Shown here: positions 1 through 7,914 of the stretch, piece after piece
How positions within the stretch are numbered: position 1 is the first letter of the stretch
Layout: each line of letters opens with the position of its first letter
Origin: Pseudomonadales bacterium
Lineage (GTDB): Bacteria > Pseudomonadota > Gammaproteobacteria > Pseudomonadales > DC-out160
NCBI GenBank assembly: GCA_019090455.1
Contig: JAHRWA010000010.1
Coordinates: forward strand, 275,366 to 310,525
DNA: 35,160 nucleotides
Direction: 5' to 3'
Notes under the pieces: model-generated
What the model was told of the DNA's origin: nothing
What the model saw: only the letters and a program-made list of their open reading frames with translations
Databases searched by the model: none
Made by a program: the position numbers and the translations under genes

Positions 1-628
1 TGTCAGGCCATGAGGCATCTGACAACGTATGAGGTAGCCATAAAAAATAAACGGGGAGATAGAGCCCGCAAGTGATAACAGCCAAACTTACCGTTACCTG
101 CCACGGTGTAATTCCCCATCTTTTAACAAGTATCGAAAATAGTGACCAACAAAATGCACCCGCAATCAACCACAGGTCACCCTCTCGTAAACGCTGCGTC
201 ATCGACAATTCCTGCACCATCAACACACCGACCCCTAAGGTTATCACTCCAATACCCAACCATTTTTCTATGGATGGTACTTCTCTATTAATAATCACTG
301 ACATCAAGATAATGAATACCGGCATTAACCCCGGCAATAACAATGAGGCATGAGAAGCCGTAGACATCTCAAACCCACGGAAGACACAAAGAGCATAAGC
401 TAACCCACCAATCAAACTAATCAGTAATAATTTGAAATTGAACAAATTGAATCGATACTTAAACCACCAAATGGGTAGCAACAAACTAGCACACACAAAA
501 TAGCGTATAGCGATAACATCGTAAGCCGATAAATCACTCTTAGTCCCGAATCGAGACACCAGAATAAAACCGGACCAAATCAAAACAGCCATTAACGCCG
601 ACAAATAACCCTTTTGGCTGTTCGTCAT
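1..628 (-). CDS. EamA/DMT-family inner-membrane transporter, C-terminus cut off by the window edge
   Basis: The minus strand is open from an ATG at 628 to the window edge, about 209 codons, so this is the N-terminal two thirds of a protein that is normally near 300 residues. It starts MTNSQKGYLSALMAVLIWSG, a typical first helix of EamA transporters (the 'IWSG' turn), and continues with alternating hydrophobic helices. A complete first EamA repeat (about residues 8-140) is followed by the start of the second ('GDLWLIAGAFCWSLFSILVK'). The start is fixed by a very strong Shine-Dalgarno, GGAGGTGA on the minus strand at 631-638. The gene diverges from a LysR regulator at 865, the usual arrangement for a regulated small-molecule or amino-acid-derivative exporter. 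The substrate cannot be told from sequence. Confidence 0.9.
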   Translation of the reverse strand, partial: MTNSQKGYLSALMAVLIWSGFILVSRFGTKSDLSAYDVIAIRYFVCASLLLPIWWFKYRFNLFNFKLLLISLIGGLAYALCVFRGFEMSTASHASLLLPGLMPVFIILMSVIINREVPSIEKWLGIGVITLGVGVLMVQELSMTQRLREGDLWLIAGAFCWSLFSILVKRWGITPWQVTVSLAVITCGLYLPVYFLWLPHTLSDASWPD

Positions 629-723
629 AATCACCTCCAATAATCTCGCAACCAAGCTTGCAACCTAACCTTTAACTAAAAAAGTCGATGACACGCATCA
701 GAAGCAACTACTTTATCGCTATT

Positions 724-775
724 TATAGTTCATTAATAATGATTTATAATGAACTATACGTTCACTTTAAATGAA
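724..775. promoter_or_regulatory. Inverted-repeat operator in the EamA/LysR divergent promoter
   Basis: TATAGTTCATTA (724-735) and TAATGAACTATA (747-758) form a perfect 12-bp inverted repeat around an 11-bp spacer. Inside it TCATTA-A-TAATGA (730-742) forms a second dyad. Just beyond it TTCA-N7-TGAA (761-775) forms a third site of the T-N11-A type used by LysR-family regulators. The cluster lies between the two divergent starts, so it is the likely site for autoregulation and for control of the exporter. The seen part is the symmetry; the binding protein is inferred from position. Confidence 0.65.
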
Positions 776-864
776 TCTATTAAACTGCTGAATTTCTTTG
801 TTCTTATATTGAAATCGGAACGATTATCTATTAACTATGAAATGGGATCTATGGTATCAAATCT

Positions 865-1722
865 ATGGAATTAGCAGATCTAAATGTTTTTAGACAGGTC
901 GTGGAATCCGGAGGCATCACTCGTGCGGCCGAGAAACTCAATCGTGTGCCTTCGAATGTAACAGCGCGCATTCAAAAATTAGAAGAAGAACTAGGTAAAT
1001 CTCTTTTCATACGGGAAAAAAACCGATTAAGAATTTCAGTTGCTGGAGAACAGCTACTCGATTACGCCTACCAAATTCTAGGTTTAGCCCAACAAGCAAA
1101 AGAAGACTTACAAGAAAGTAAACCCAAAGGCTCTTTAGTCATCGGTGCTATGGAAGCCGTATCGGCATCCCGACTGACCAAGCCACTGACACACTTTCAT
1201 CAAGAACATCCGAAAGTTTCCCTGGAAATCAAAACAGCTCCCACTGGAGTGCTGATTGATTCTGTCTTAGCAGGCGATGTAGATTTAGCTTTTGTTGCTG
1301 ACCCACTACCCGACAAACGACTTAATATCACACCCATATACAAAGAAATATTGGTCTTAATTTCAGATGTGAGCCATAAGACAATAAAAAAACCAGCCGA
1401 CCTAAACTCAGAACCTACCGTATTAGGTTTTAATCAACGCTGCGCGTACCGAACTCGACTAAGAGATTGGTTACAACAAGACAACACCATAGCCAAAGTC
1501 ATCGAAATAAATTCGTACCACACTTTACTTAGTTGTGCCGCCGCAGGAATGGGAGTGGGTATTGTCCCTGAAATACTTTTGGAACATTACCCATTCCGAG
1601 ACAATATCAAAATCCATAAACTGCCATTAAAATGGAGCAGGACAAACACCTCGCTTATTTGGCGCATTGACTCGGTGACGCCCAGCATTGAAGCGTTTGC
1701 ATCAATAGTGAAAGGAAATTAA
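865..1722 (+). CDS. LysR-family transcriptional regulator (PtrR/YneJ-like)
   Basis: This 285-residue protein has the length of a full LysR regulator. Residues 1-60 form the winged helix-turn-helix (LNVFRQVVESGGITRAAEKL, then VPSNVTARIQKLEEELG and LFIREK). Residues from about 90 form the periplasmic-binding-protein-like effector domain. From memory, the effector-domain segments (for example GFNQRCAYRTRLRDWL) resemble those of the enterobacterial putrescine-utilisation regulator PtrR; this is recollection, not an alignment. The gene diverges from the EamA transporter at 628 and probably controls it and itself through the dyads at 724-775. Its stop codon overlaps the stop of the convergent peroxiredoxin-like gene by 3-4 bases. 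No strong Shine-Dalgarno precedes the ATG. Confidence 0.9.
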   Translation: MELADLNVFRQVVESGGITRAAEKLNRVPSNVTARIQKLEEELGKSLFIREKNRLRISVAGEQLLDYAYQILGLAQQAKEDLQESKPKGSLVIGAMEAVSASRLTKPLTHFHQEHPKVSLEIKTAPTGVLIDSVLAGDVDLAFVADPLPDKRLNITPIYKEILVLISDVSHKTIKKPADLNSEPTVLGFNQRCAYRTRLRDWLQQDNTIAKVIEINSYHTLLSCAAAGMGVGIVPEILLEHYPFRDNIKIHKLPLKWSRTNTSLIWRIDSVTPSIEAFASIVKGN

Positions 1723-2291
1723 ACCGACGCCGGCGTCGATGTTTGCTGAGATTCTTGACTAGGCGCATTGGCCAATAGCGTATCGGTTGAAGGCGTATCT
1801 GCCCCATGCTTGCCGTAGTTCACATAAGCCAACTTGCCGTCTTTCCCTACGATAAAGGCTGCGGGCAATTGCATTTCACTACCCCCTAATGCGCCATGCA
1901 CATGTCCCTGTAACGTCGCTTTCGCCGCTGATTTTAATACTCCCGGGTTTAGCATCGAAGCGATACCGCCTTTACTCACATCGTATAAGTCATACAACTT
2001 ACGACCAGCATCAGGCAGAGTACGAATATTTAAACCTTTTTTGAAATAATAATCTTCCACACGATCCATCGGGCTTTCCAACACAACAATCAAACCTAAG
2101 TTTTGCGTTCGATATTGACCTAACTCGCCCTCAATCTCAGACAAACGCTGTCGACAGACAGGGCATCCAATATAGCGTAGAAAAACAAGGCAAATAGGTC
2201 CGTTTTCCAGCTCTGTTTTTAAATTTATCGATTCGCCTCCTACTAGAACGGCATCGAAATCCGGCGCTTGATCATTTAGTCTTAAAGTCAT
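1719..2291 (-). CDS. Peroxiredoxin-like protein (AhpC/TSA, thioredoxin fold)
   Basis: The product is a 190-residue soluble protein with an AhpC/TSA-type thioredoxin fold. It begins LRLNDQAPDFDAVLVGGESI, the usual 'G..APDF' opening of peroxiredoxins, followed by the redox site FLRYIGCPVCRQRL with cysteines at 43 and 46 (a CPVC pair). A cis-proline-type segment, LPAAFIVGKDGKLAYVNYG, comes later. The CxxC arrangement matches the AhpC/TSA 'peroxiredoxin-like' group rather than classical two-Cys enzymes with a distant resolving cysteine. The likely role is peroxide or disulfide reduction in the cytoplasm. GGGAGA lies 7 bases before the ATG. The last 15 or so residues are polar and low in complexity. 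The gene ends against the LysR gene tail to tail. Confidence 0.85.
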   Translation of the reverse strand: MTLRLNDQAPDFDAVLVGGESINLKTELENGPICLVFLRYIGCPVCRQRLSEIEGELGQYRTQNLGLIVVLESPMDRVEDYYFKKGLNIRTLPDAGRKLYDLYDVSKGGIASMLNPGVLKSAAKATLQGHVHGALGGSEMQLPAAFIVGKDGKLAYVNYGKHGADTPSTDTLLANAPSQESQQTSTPASV

Positions 2292-2522
2292 TTTCGTATC
2301 TCCCTATATTGGAATTTTCTTCAAGTAGATGTATTGTTTGAAGTCAGATGCCTGACATCAATCTTTTTCTAACGTAAAACCGTTCCGAATACATTCATTT
2401 TAATCAAACATACTACCCACATGCAATCTCAGTGAGTCGTCGTATTACGAGTAACTAAAGCAAAACAGCAGCATTCTGTATTCTTAAGCTACTATGATAT
2501 CCTTTCGCCAATCTCCCTAAAT

Positions 2523-2552
2523 TAAGCTTCAATCCCTACTAATAAGCTTCAA
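2523..2552. repeat. Direct repeat of TAAGCTTCAA, 20-bp period
   Basis: TAAGCTTCAA occurs at 2523-2532 and again at 2543-2552, exactly 20 bases apart, in the leader upstream of the Ddn-family gene. It is one of several short direct repeats with 12-23-bp periods in this window. No function can be read from it. Confidence 0.5.
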
Positions 2553-2576
2553 CAGAACACGCAAGGAATGAAAATC

Positions 2577-3038
2577 ATGGCCGCCAAAGAAATGAGTCAA
2601 CCCCAATATTTTCTATTTCGAACTCTCATTAAAAAATTCGGCAAACTAAACGTTTGGGTATATCAAAAAACAAATGGACGTTTGTTTAATAAATTAGCTG
2701 GCAGTGAGATATGTATACTCACTATGACCGGCGCTAAGAGCGGGGTAACTAGAACCACTCCCCTTATGTATGTGCCCTACAAAGAAGGCGTGATACTCGT
2801 CGCCTCTCTAGGAGGAGCTCCAAAGAACCCAGTCTGGTTCAATAATGTAGTGGCAAACCCAAAGATCAACATACAATATAAAGATAAAAATATGAGCCTC
2901 GTGGCGCGCCAAGTCTATGGTGAAGAAAGAGATAACTTATGGCCAATTTGCGTTAAGTATTATAACCCTTATGAAAGCTACCAGCGCAGAACAGGTCGTG
3001 AGATTCCATTATTTGTCTGTGAACCTGCTCCTCACTAA
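2577..3038 (+). CDS. Nitroreductase/deazaflavin-dependent (Ddn, F420-type) oxidoreductase
   Basis: The protein belongs to the Ddn/FDR split-barrel family (nitroreductase, deazaflavin-dependent). The hallmark is the loop TGAKSGVTRTTPLMYVP (about residues 50-66 from the chosen start) and the downstream GGAPKNPVWFNNVVANPKI, which in mycobacterial relatives bind the cofactor phosphate and close the pocket. At 153 residues it has normal family length. I chose ATG 2577 over ATG 2568 because AAGGA (2563-2567) sits 9 bases from 2577 but directly abuts 2568. Family members in Actinobacteria use F420H2; whether this one uses F420, FMN or another cofactor is not shown by the sequence. It diverges from the peroxiredoxin-like gene and converges with the SDR gene. 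Confidence 0.82.
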   Translation: MAAKEMSQPQYFLFRTLIKKFGKLNVWVYQKTNGRLFNKLAGSEICILTMTGAKSGVTRTTPLMYVPYKEGVILVASLGGAPKNPVWFNNVVANPKINIQYKDKNMSLVARQVYGEERDNLWPICVKYYNPYESYQRRTGREIPLFVCEPAPH

Positions 3039-3074
3039 ACTTAAGACTGCCTCCCTCAAATTGAAATTTGATTA

Positions 3075-3839
3075 TTAAGAAGCACTAATACCACCATCTA
3101 CCGGCATAGTGACGCCAGTGATCCACGCTGAATCATCTGAGGCTAAAAACAATGCCGCTTTGGCAATATCATCTGGCATCCCCATACGACCCAAGGGGTG
3201 TGATTTTGCAAACTTTGCGAATTTATCCGGTGTTGAAACCATAGGTTCTAACATCGGCGTATCAACACCGCCGGGGCAAATGACATTCACCCGCACCGAA
3301 TCCCGCGCATAGGCAATTGCCATGGAACGAGTCAGAGCGATGACTCCGCCCTTACTGGCAGAATACGCATGACTTCGATTTCGGCTTCCTTTTAAGCCAG
3401 CAACCGAAGCGATATTTATTACCGATCCACCACCCGTTTCAATAATCGCGGGAATACCATACTTACAACACAGATAGATCCCTTTTAGATTAACTGAGAG
3501 TACAGCGTCCCAGTTTTCTTCTTCCAAATCGGTAACATAATTATCGATATTGCCAGCAGACCATATCGCCGCGTTATTGTAGAGAACATCCAAACCACCG
3601 TACGCCTCGACACTAAGCGCAACCGCCGATTGCACATCGGCACTTTTACTCACATCTCCCACAGCAAGTTTCGCATTGCCACTGTTTGTTAGAATTTGGC
3701 TTACCGTCTCATTGGCTCCCGCTTTATCCCTGTCAAAAACCACGATATTAGCGCCTTCTTGCGCAAACAAAATTGCGGCGGCTCGACCCTGTCCACTACC
3801 CGCTCCGGTAATGAGAACTGATTTATTTTCTAATCGCAT
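3075..3839 (-). CDS. Short-chain dehydrogenase/reductase (classical SDR)
   Basis: This is a complete 254-residue classical SDR. The coenzyme motif TGAGSGQG lies at 11-18 and the NNAA motif at 88-91. The catalytic residues are S145 (INIASVAG) and Tyr159-x3-Lys163 (HAYSASKGG), and the C-terminal CPGGVDTPM loop and closing VDGG are present. The acidic residue after beta-2 (FDRD) suggests a preference for NAD(H). ATG at 3839 is preferred because AAAGGAG lies 6 bases upstream; a TTG six bases further out would be the alternative start. With its neighbours a role as hydroxyacyl-CoA or alcohol dehydrogenase is likely, but the substrate is unknown. Confidence 0.93.
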   Translation of the reverse strand: MRLENKSVLITGAGSGQGRAAAILFAQEGANIVVFDRDKAGANETVSQILTNSGNAKLAVGDVSKSADVQSAVALSVEAYGGLDVLYNNAAIWSAGNIDNYVTDLEEENWDAVLSVNLKGIYLCCKYGIPAIIETGGGSVINIASVAGLKGSRNRSHAYSASKGGVIALTRSMAIAYARDSVRVNVICPGGVDTPMLEPMVSTPDKFAKFAKSHPLGRMGMPDDIAKAALFLASDDSAWITGVTMPVDGGISAS

Positions 3840-3902
3840 AAACAACTCCTTTGTCTCTTTTTAAAATTATAATTTCGTTAGCCCTTATAATTCCTTTTAC
3901 TA

Positions 3903-4799
3903 TCATATTTTCGTTAACAATAGCCGCTCCATTATTTGACGCTGAGGTAACGCGATCGGAACCGACTTTCGTATACTGAGATCCATATTAATACTCACTG
4001 ATTCCGACCCGAGAACCAGCTTCCCCGTACCACTATTAAAAACCAAATGCGCTAACCGATAAATTTTCTCACCCACATCTAACAAACCCGATCGTATTTC
4101 AAATCGATCACCAACACGTAAAGGAGAATAATAACTCATCCGGTATTCCAGCACGGCACTACCCGCAATCCCCGCACCGTCTGAACCTTCTTCAATCTCC
4201 GCCGCAAATCTCATTAACAGGTTGGGGACAGAGTCAGAGCTTCGTCCCATATAATGGCAACGGAGCAAGAAACCCGCATGGCAACACTCATCCGGCTGAA
4301 TGACCCCTTTTCCGATGGTGTGAAACCCAAATGCACCACACTCAGCTAATGACAAATTAATGTAGGGCAAGGGCCGCGATTCAACTCCACGACTTCCCGC
4401 ATGAGCAGGCAACGGAATCACTTCACGGTAGGTTCTGGTTAAGGCGTAATTGATATCATAAGTAAAAGAGGCGATCACTTGGTCATTAGAAGAATTACGC
4501 AGCTCAACTAGCACACTAAAGCAATCAGCATCCACTGAGAGCAAACCAAAATAACCGGTGATGGGTTCAGCCATTCGTGCCTCCGCACCAAATCGCATAT
4601 GCTGAACACTAATATTTTGGCAAATTTGTTTTAGCGTTACGTTGCTGGCTAACTTTGTTTCTAACAAACCAGCCTCTAAAGTCTGCTGCATTTTCTGAAC
4701 ATAAAACCGTACATTCAAATGATCGTTTTCATCACACTCCCAACTATTAACCGACCCTAAATACGTGGGAATAAATGAGTCCATAACTAAGTCATCCAT
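3903..4799 (-). CDS. Acyl-CoA thioesterase-like protein, double hotdog fold
   Basis: At 298 residues this is about twice a single hotdog thioesterase and it reads as two hotdog units. The first, from about residue 12, opens with the thioesterase-type motif SWECDENDHLNVRFY (compare the D..GH.N...Y signature of 4-hydroxybenzoyl-CoA-type thioesterases). The second, from about residue 150, contains YRMSYYSPLRVGDRFEIRS and a closing strand around SVSINMDL. The likely role is release of free acid from a CoA thioester made by the adjacent enzymes; a dehydratase role is possible. Start choice is uncertain: a 15-bp tandem duplication at 4781-4810 creates two in-frame ATGs (4799 and 4784) and neither has a good ribosome-binding site. 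Confidence 0.75.
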   Translation of the reverse strand: MDDLVMDSFIPTYLGSVNSWECDENDHLNVRFYVQKMQQTLEAGLLETKLASNVTLKQICQNISVQHMRFGAEARMAEPITGYFGLLSVDADCFSVLVELRNSSNDQVIASFTYDINYALTRTYREVIPLPAHAGSRGVESRPLPYINLSLAECGAFGFHTIGKGVIQPDECCHAGFLLRCHYMGRSSDSVPNLLMRFAAEIEEGSDGAGIAGSAVLEYRMSYYSPLRVGDRFEIRSGLLDVGEKIYRLAHLVFNSGTGKLVLGSESVSINMDLSIRKSVPIALPQRQIMERLLLTKI

Positions 4800-4810
4800 A
4801 ACTAAGGCAT
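4781..4810. repeat. 15-bp tandem duplication over the thioesterase start codon
   Basis: CCATAACTAAGTCAT (4781-4795) is followed directly by CCATAACTAAGGCAT (4796-4810), with 14 of 15 bases identical. On the minus strand it duplicates the start codon and the following LVM/LVMD codons, so it changes the N-terminus without a frameshift. A recent slippage duplication is the simplest reading. Confidence 0.8.
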
Positions 4811-4931
4811 CCGTCGCAGAAGTGAAAGAATCGAACTAACAGCAAATTGCTTGTTGTCGCAATTAAATTCCAATAGCATTGAGTCGGCGCTTTGGTTTAA
4901 TTTAACATAGCTTCAATTTAACAAAAGTTCA

Positions 4932-4965
4932 GCTCAGCATGTTAACCGCCCTAGATAGGCTGAGC
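4932..4965. promoter_or_regulatory. Inverted repeat in the thioesterase/crotonase divergent region
   Basis: GCTCAGC (4932-4938) and GCTGAGC (4959-4965) are perfect inverted copies separated by 20 bases, midway between the divergent thioesterase and crotonase starts. This could be an operator or a hairpin in the leader. Nothing else stands out in the 296-base gap at 4800-5095. Confidence 0.35.
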
Positions 4966-5095
4966 AACACATACAATGCGCTTATGATTAGTGTTTTAAA
5001 ACTCTTACATTCTGAACACTGACAATCTAATCACCCTCTTTCATCAACTAAATAATAGGCAATTACCAACTTGTCTTCTTAAGGAAAAATAAATT

Positions 5096-5917
5096 ATGAG
5101 CGATACAAACGATGATCCTTTATTGTATGAAAAAGAAGGACACACCGTCACAATTACAATGAACCAACCTGAATTACGCAACCCCATGGGGGACCCACGA
5201 CTTATTCCTTTATGGCAACAATCCGCTGACAAAATCAATGCCGATCAAGACGTGCGTTGCGTCATCATTACCGGAGCAGGCAAGCATTTTTCAACCGGCG
5301 GAAACGTCAAAAACATGGGTGATCGTGGTGGAGACAAAGGCACTCGAGGACAATCTCCGGCTGATGCTCGCAGACGATATCGAATCGGAGTACATAGAAT
5401 AGTTCGTGCTATTCGCAGTATCGAATTACCCGTCATTGCCGCAGTGAATGGAGCAGCGGTGGGATTAGGATGCGACATGACATGCTTATGTGACATGCGC
5501 ATCGCCTCTGACAATGCAAAATTTGGTGTCACCTTCTTAAAGCTAGGTTTGAACCCTGGGGATGGCGGTGCATTTCATTTGCAAAAAGTCATCGGCTTAT
5601 CAAGAGCCAGTGAGATGTTCTACACCGGTGATCTGATCGATGCGGGAACCGCGTTAGATTGGGGCTTGGTAGGTAAGATCGTGCCCTTAGACCAACTGAT
5701 GATTGAAGCTCACGACCTAGCAAATCGTGTCGCACGACAGCCGCCCGACGTATTACGTATGACGAAGGTTTTATTGCGCACGGCTCAAACCAACGAGTTA
5801 GATACGGTTCTAGAAATGTCCGCTGCGATGCAGGGAATTGCCCATCATACAGAAGATCACGTAGAAGCAGTGGATGCGTTTTTCGAAAAGCGACCTGGAG
5901 ATTTCAAGGGCCGCTAA
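5096..5917 (+). CDS. Crotonase-superfamily protein (enoyl-CoA hydratase/isomerase-like) with altered catalytic residues
   Basis: The 273-residue length and fold signature are those of the crotonase superfamily. The oxyanion-hole segments are HFSTGGNVKNM (65-75) and NGAAVGLGCD (118-127), and the later LGLNPGDGG turn is present. Canonical hydratases use two glutamates 20 residues apart (Glu144 and Glu164 of the rat enzyme). Here the aligned positions are Asp127 and Phe147 (KFGVTFLKL), so ordinary water addition to enoyl-CoA is doubtful. An isomerase, hydrolase or other crotonase chemistry using Asp127 fits better. AAGGA precedes the ATG at a normal distance. It is a single-gene unit converging on the BVMO gene across a tandem-repeat array. 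Confidence 0.88.
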   Translation: MSDTNDDPLLYEKEGHTVTITMNQPELRNPMGDPRLIPLWQQSADKINADQDVRCVIITGAGKHFSTGGNVKNMGDRGGDKGTRGQSPADARRRYRIGVHRIVRAIRSIELPVIAAVNGAAVGLGCDMTCLCDMRIASDNAKFGVTFLKLGLNPGDGGAFHLQKVIGLSRASEMFYTGDLIDAGTALDWGLVGKIVPLDQLMIEAHDLANRVARQPPDVLRMTKVLLRTAQTNELDTVLEMSAAMQGIAHHTEDHVEAVDAFFEKRPGDFKGR

Positions 5918-5950
5918 ATTTCGGAATGCCAAAAGAGGGTTCGGTTTTGT

Positions 5951-6028
5951 TAGATCGTTAATTATCTAAATGGAGAGTGAATTACCTAAATAGATCGTTA
6001 GCTACCTAGATAAACAGTTATCCAAACG
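5951..6028. repeat. 20-bp tandem repeat array at the 3' end of the BVMO gene
   Basis: Four degenerate head-to-tail units have a 20-bp period: TAGATCGTTAATTATCTAAA (5951-5970), TGGAGAGTGAATTACCTAAA (5971-5990), TAGATCGTTAGCTACCTAGA (5991-6010) and a shortened TAAACAGTTATCCAAACG (6011-6028). The last unit contains the BVMO stop codon (6018-6020, minus strand). The array fills the gap between the convergent crotonase and BVMO genes. Its final unit resembles the last unit of the array at 19370-19446 (GATAAACAG, then TTATC in both). Confidence 0.8.
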
Positions 6029-7694
6029 CGAACCCTTCATAACCGTTAGCTACAATCTCTTCACATTTTTCTCGATACGTTCTAGCGCCGGCCACATAGG
6101 GCAAGAAAATGCGCTCTTTGCCCGGTATGTTGCTGCCGAGGTACCAAGAGTTGCAGGATGGTGCTGTATACATAGTTCCCTTTGCCACTTCATTTACATG
6201 CTCCACCCAATTGTCTTCCGCGGATTTCACCGCCTCAATCGACTGGTGATCATTTTCATTCATGTGTTTGATGCAATCACTAATCCACTCAACGTGCTGC
6301 TCAATTGCGACAATGACATTACTCAACACCGAGGGGCTTTGTGGTCCCGTTACCGTAAATAAATTTGGAAACCCTTCCGTTTGCAAACCCAAATAAGTCC
6401 TCGGCCCATGCTCCCATTTCTCTACCAACTTCCGGCCTTCGTTACCTTGGATATCAATATTATTCAGTGCACCGGTCATGGCATCATAGCCCGTGGCATA
6501 AACTAATATATCGAACTCGTACTCTCCATTTTCTGTGCGTAATCCTTTAGCCGTAATTTCTTTTATTCCACTTTCTCGTAAATCGACTAAGGACACATTT
6601 TCACGATTAAACGTCGCATAATAATCTGTATCAATCACCGGTCTCTTACAACCCAAGGGATAATTTTTAGGAATGAGTTTAGCGGCAACCTCAGGATCAT
6701 GAACTAGCTCTCCCAACGCTTCACTATATAAATCACAAGCTATCTTATTGGCCTCAGGATTCGTTAAGACATCGGTGTAAGCGGCGATGGTGCCGTAACC
6801 AAATTCCTTAATTTCTTCCTGGCGCTGATCAGGTGTTAATTCTAACAGTGTTTTGCTCGGCTTACGTCTGGCAGGTTTAGCCGCAGCAGTAGATGAGGTC
6901 TCACTTCGCTTTTTCCTAAAGGGTGCATAATAAACGATACCCGATTGGGAGTGACGCTGTCCTGCTCGAATCTCAGCATAATCTTTTTTGGCTTGTTCCA
7001 TGTAACCCTCATTAAGAGGACGATTTTTCGCTGGAAAAGTATATACGGGGTTACGCTGAAAAGCCGTCAAGTGTGCTGCCTTAGCCGCAATAACCGGTAT
7101 ACTTTGAACGCCAGAAGATCCAGAGCCAATAATCCCTACTCGCTTACCTGCAAATTTAACCTCTTCCTTTGGCCATGTTCCCGTGTGATAAACCTCACCT
7201 TCAAAATTATCGGCCCCTTTGAAGTTAGGCGTATTGGTGACACTCAAACAGCCCGTGGCCATAACACAAAAACGAGCTACGTATGTTTTTGACTCTTCTG
7301 CTGACTCCAATGTTGAATCTGTTTTTACAGTCCAGTTTTTATCTTGCTCATTAAAAATAGCAGACTTAACTTTGGAATTGAATTCAATGTCTCGACGAAA
7401 GTCATAATGATCCGCCACAAAATTCATATACTCTAGAATTTCGGGTTGGCCTGCCATCAACTCTGTCCAATTCCATTTTTGCTCAACTTCTTTAGAAAAT
7501 GAAAAAGAATATTCAACACTCGGGACATCACAACGACAACCGGGATAGCGATTCCAATACCACGTTCCACCTACATCCGTACCCGCTTCGATGACCTTCA
7601 CTGTTAAACCTTGCTCTCTTAGTTTGTGCAGCATATACATCCCTGCCACACCAGCTCCGACTACGATGGCATCGAATTTTTGCGGATTACTCAT
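6018..7694 (-). CDS. Flavin-dependent Baeyer-Villiger-type monooxygenase
   Basis: The 558-residue protein has two Rossmann motifs, GAGVAG (13-18, FAD) and GSGSSG (190-195, NADPH). Between them lies the type I Baeyer-Villiger fingerprint F-x-G-x3-H-x3-W-P, here F164, G166, H170, W174, P175. The GGTWYWNRYPG segment (42-52) is also typical. Such enzymes insert oxygen next to a ketone to give an ester or lactone, using FAD, NADPH and O2 in the cytoplasm. Cyclohexanone-, steroid- and terpenoid-ketone monooxygenases belong here; the substrate cannot be assigned. I chose ATG 7694 because AAAGGAA lies 5 bases upstream; a longer frame to 7730 has no such signal. It diverges from the amidohydrolase gene, so the two may share control. 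Confidence 0.93.
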   Translation of the reverse strand: MSNPQKFDAIVVGAGVAGMYMLHKLREQGLTVKVIEAGTDVGGTWYWNRYPGCRCDVPSVEYSFSFSKEVEQKWNWTELMAGQPEILEYMNFVADHYDFRRDIEFNSKVKSAIFNEQDKNWTVKTDSTLESAEESKTYVARFCVMATGCLSVTNTPNFKGADNFEGEVYHTGTWPKEEVKFAGKRVGIIGSGSSGVQSIPVIAAKAAHLTAFQRNPVYTFPAKNRPLNEGYMEQAKKDYAEIRAGQRHSQSGIVYYAPFRKKRSETSSTAAAKPARRKPSKTLLELTPDQRQEEIKEFGYGTIAAYTDVLTNPEANKIACDLYSEALGELVHDPEVAAKLIPKNYPLGCKRPVIDTDYYATFNRENVSLVDLRESGIKEITAKGLRTENGEYEFDILVYATGYDAMTGALNNIDIQGNEGRKLVEKWEHGPRTYLGLQTEGFPNLFTVTGPQSPSVLSNVIVAIEQHVEWISDCIKHMNENDHQSIEAVKSAEDNWVEHVNEVAKGTMYTAPSCNSWYLGSNIPGKERIFLPYVAGARTYREKCEEIVANGYEGFAFG

Positions 7695-7828
7695 TCTGAC
7701 TTCCTTTAAGTTTAAAAGTGAAACAAACAAAAATTTTAGAAAAACAATATATAGGAGTCACCCGCTAGATTCTATTCATTTTAGCTCCCCGCCCCTTAGT
7801 GGCAAAGCAATCCTATTTGGTGAATTGG

Positions 7829-7840
7829 TTGCTTAAGCAA
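7829..7840. promoter_or_regulatory. 12-bp palindrome in the BVMO/amidohydrolase divergent promoter
   Basis: TTGCTTAAGCAA is a perfect 12-bp palindrome, flanked by further partial symmetry (AATTG to the left and CAATT to the right). It lies in the 220-base gap between the divergent BVMO and amidohydrolase starts and could serve as an operator for both. No regulator gene is adjacent, so the binding protein is unknown. Confidence 0.45.
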
Positions 7841-7914
7841 TTCAATTAATTTATGTTTTATCTCCAATTTCACCTCAATCTACCCACCTGATAATAATCA
7901 AGAGATGATCCCAA

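Noticed and set aside
72..353. 93-codon plus-strand frame at the left edge
   Set aside because: It lies opposite the clearly coding EamA gene and looks like its antisense shadow.
3056..3071. TCAAATT-GA-AATTTGA hairpin between the Ddn-type and SDR genes as a terminator
   Set aside because: The stem is short and AT-only apart from one pair, and there is no T-run. It is too weak to call.
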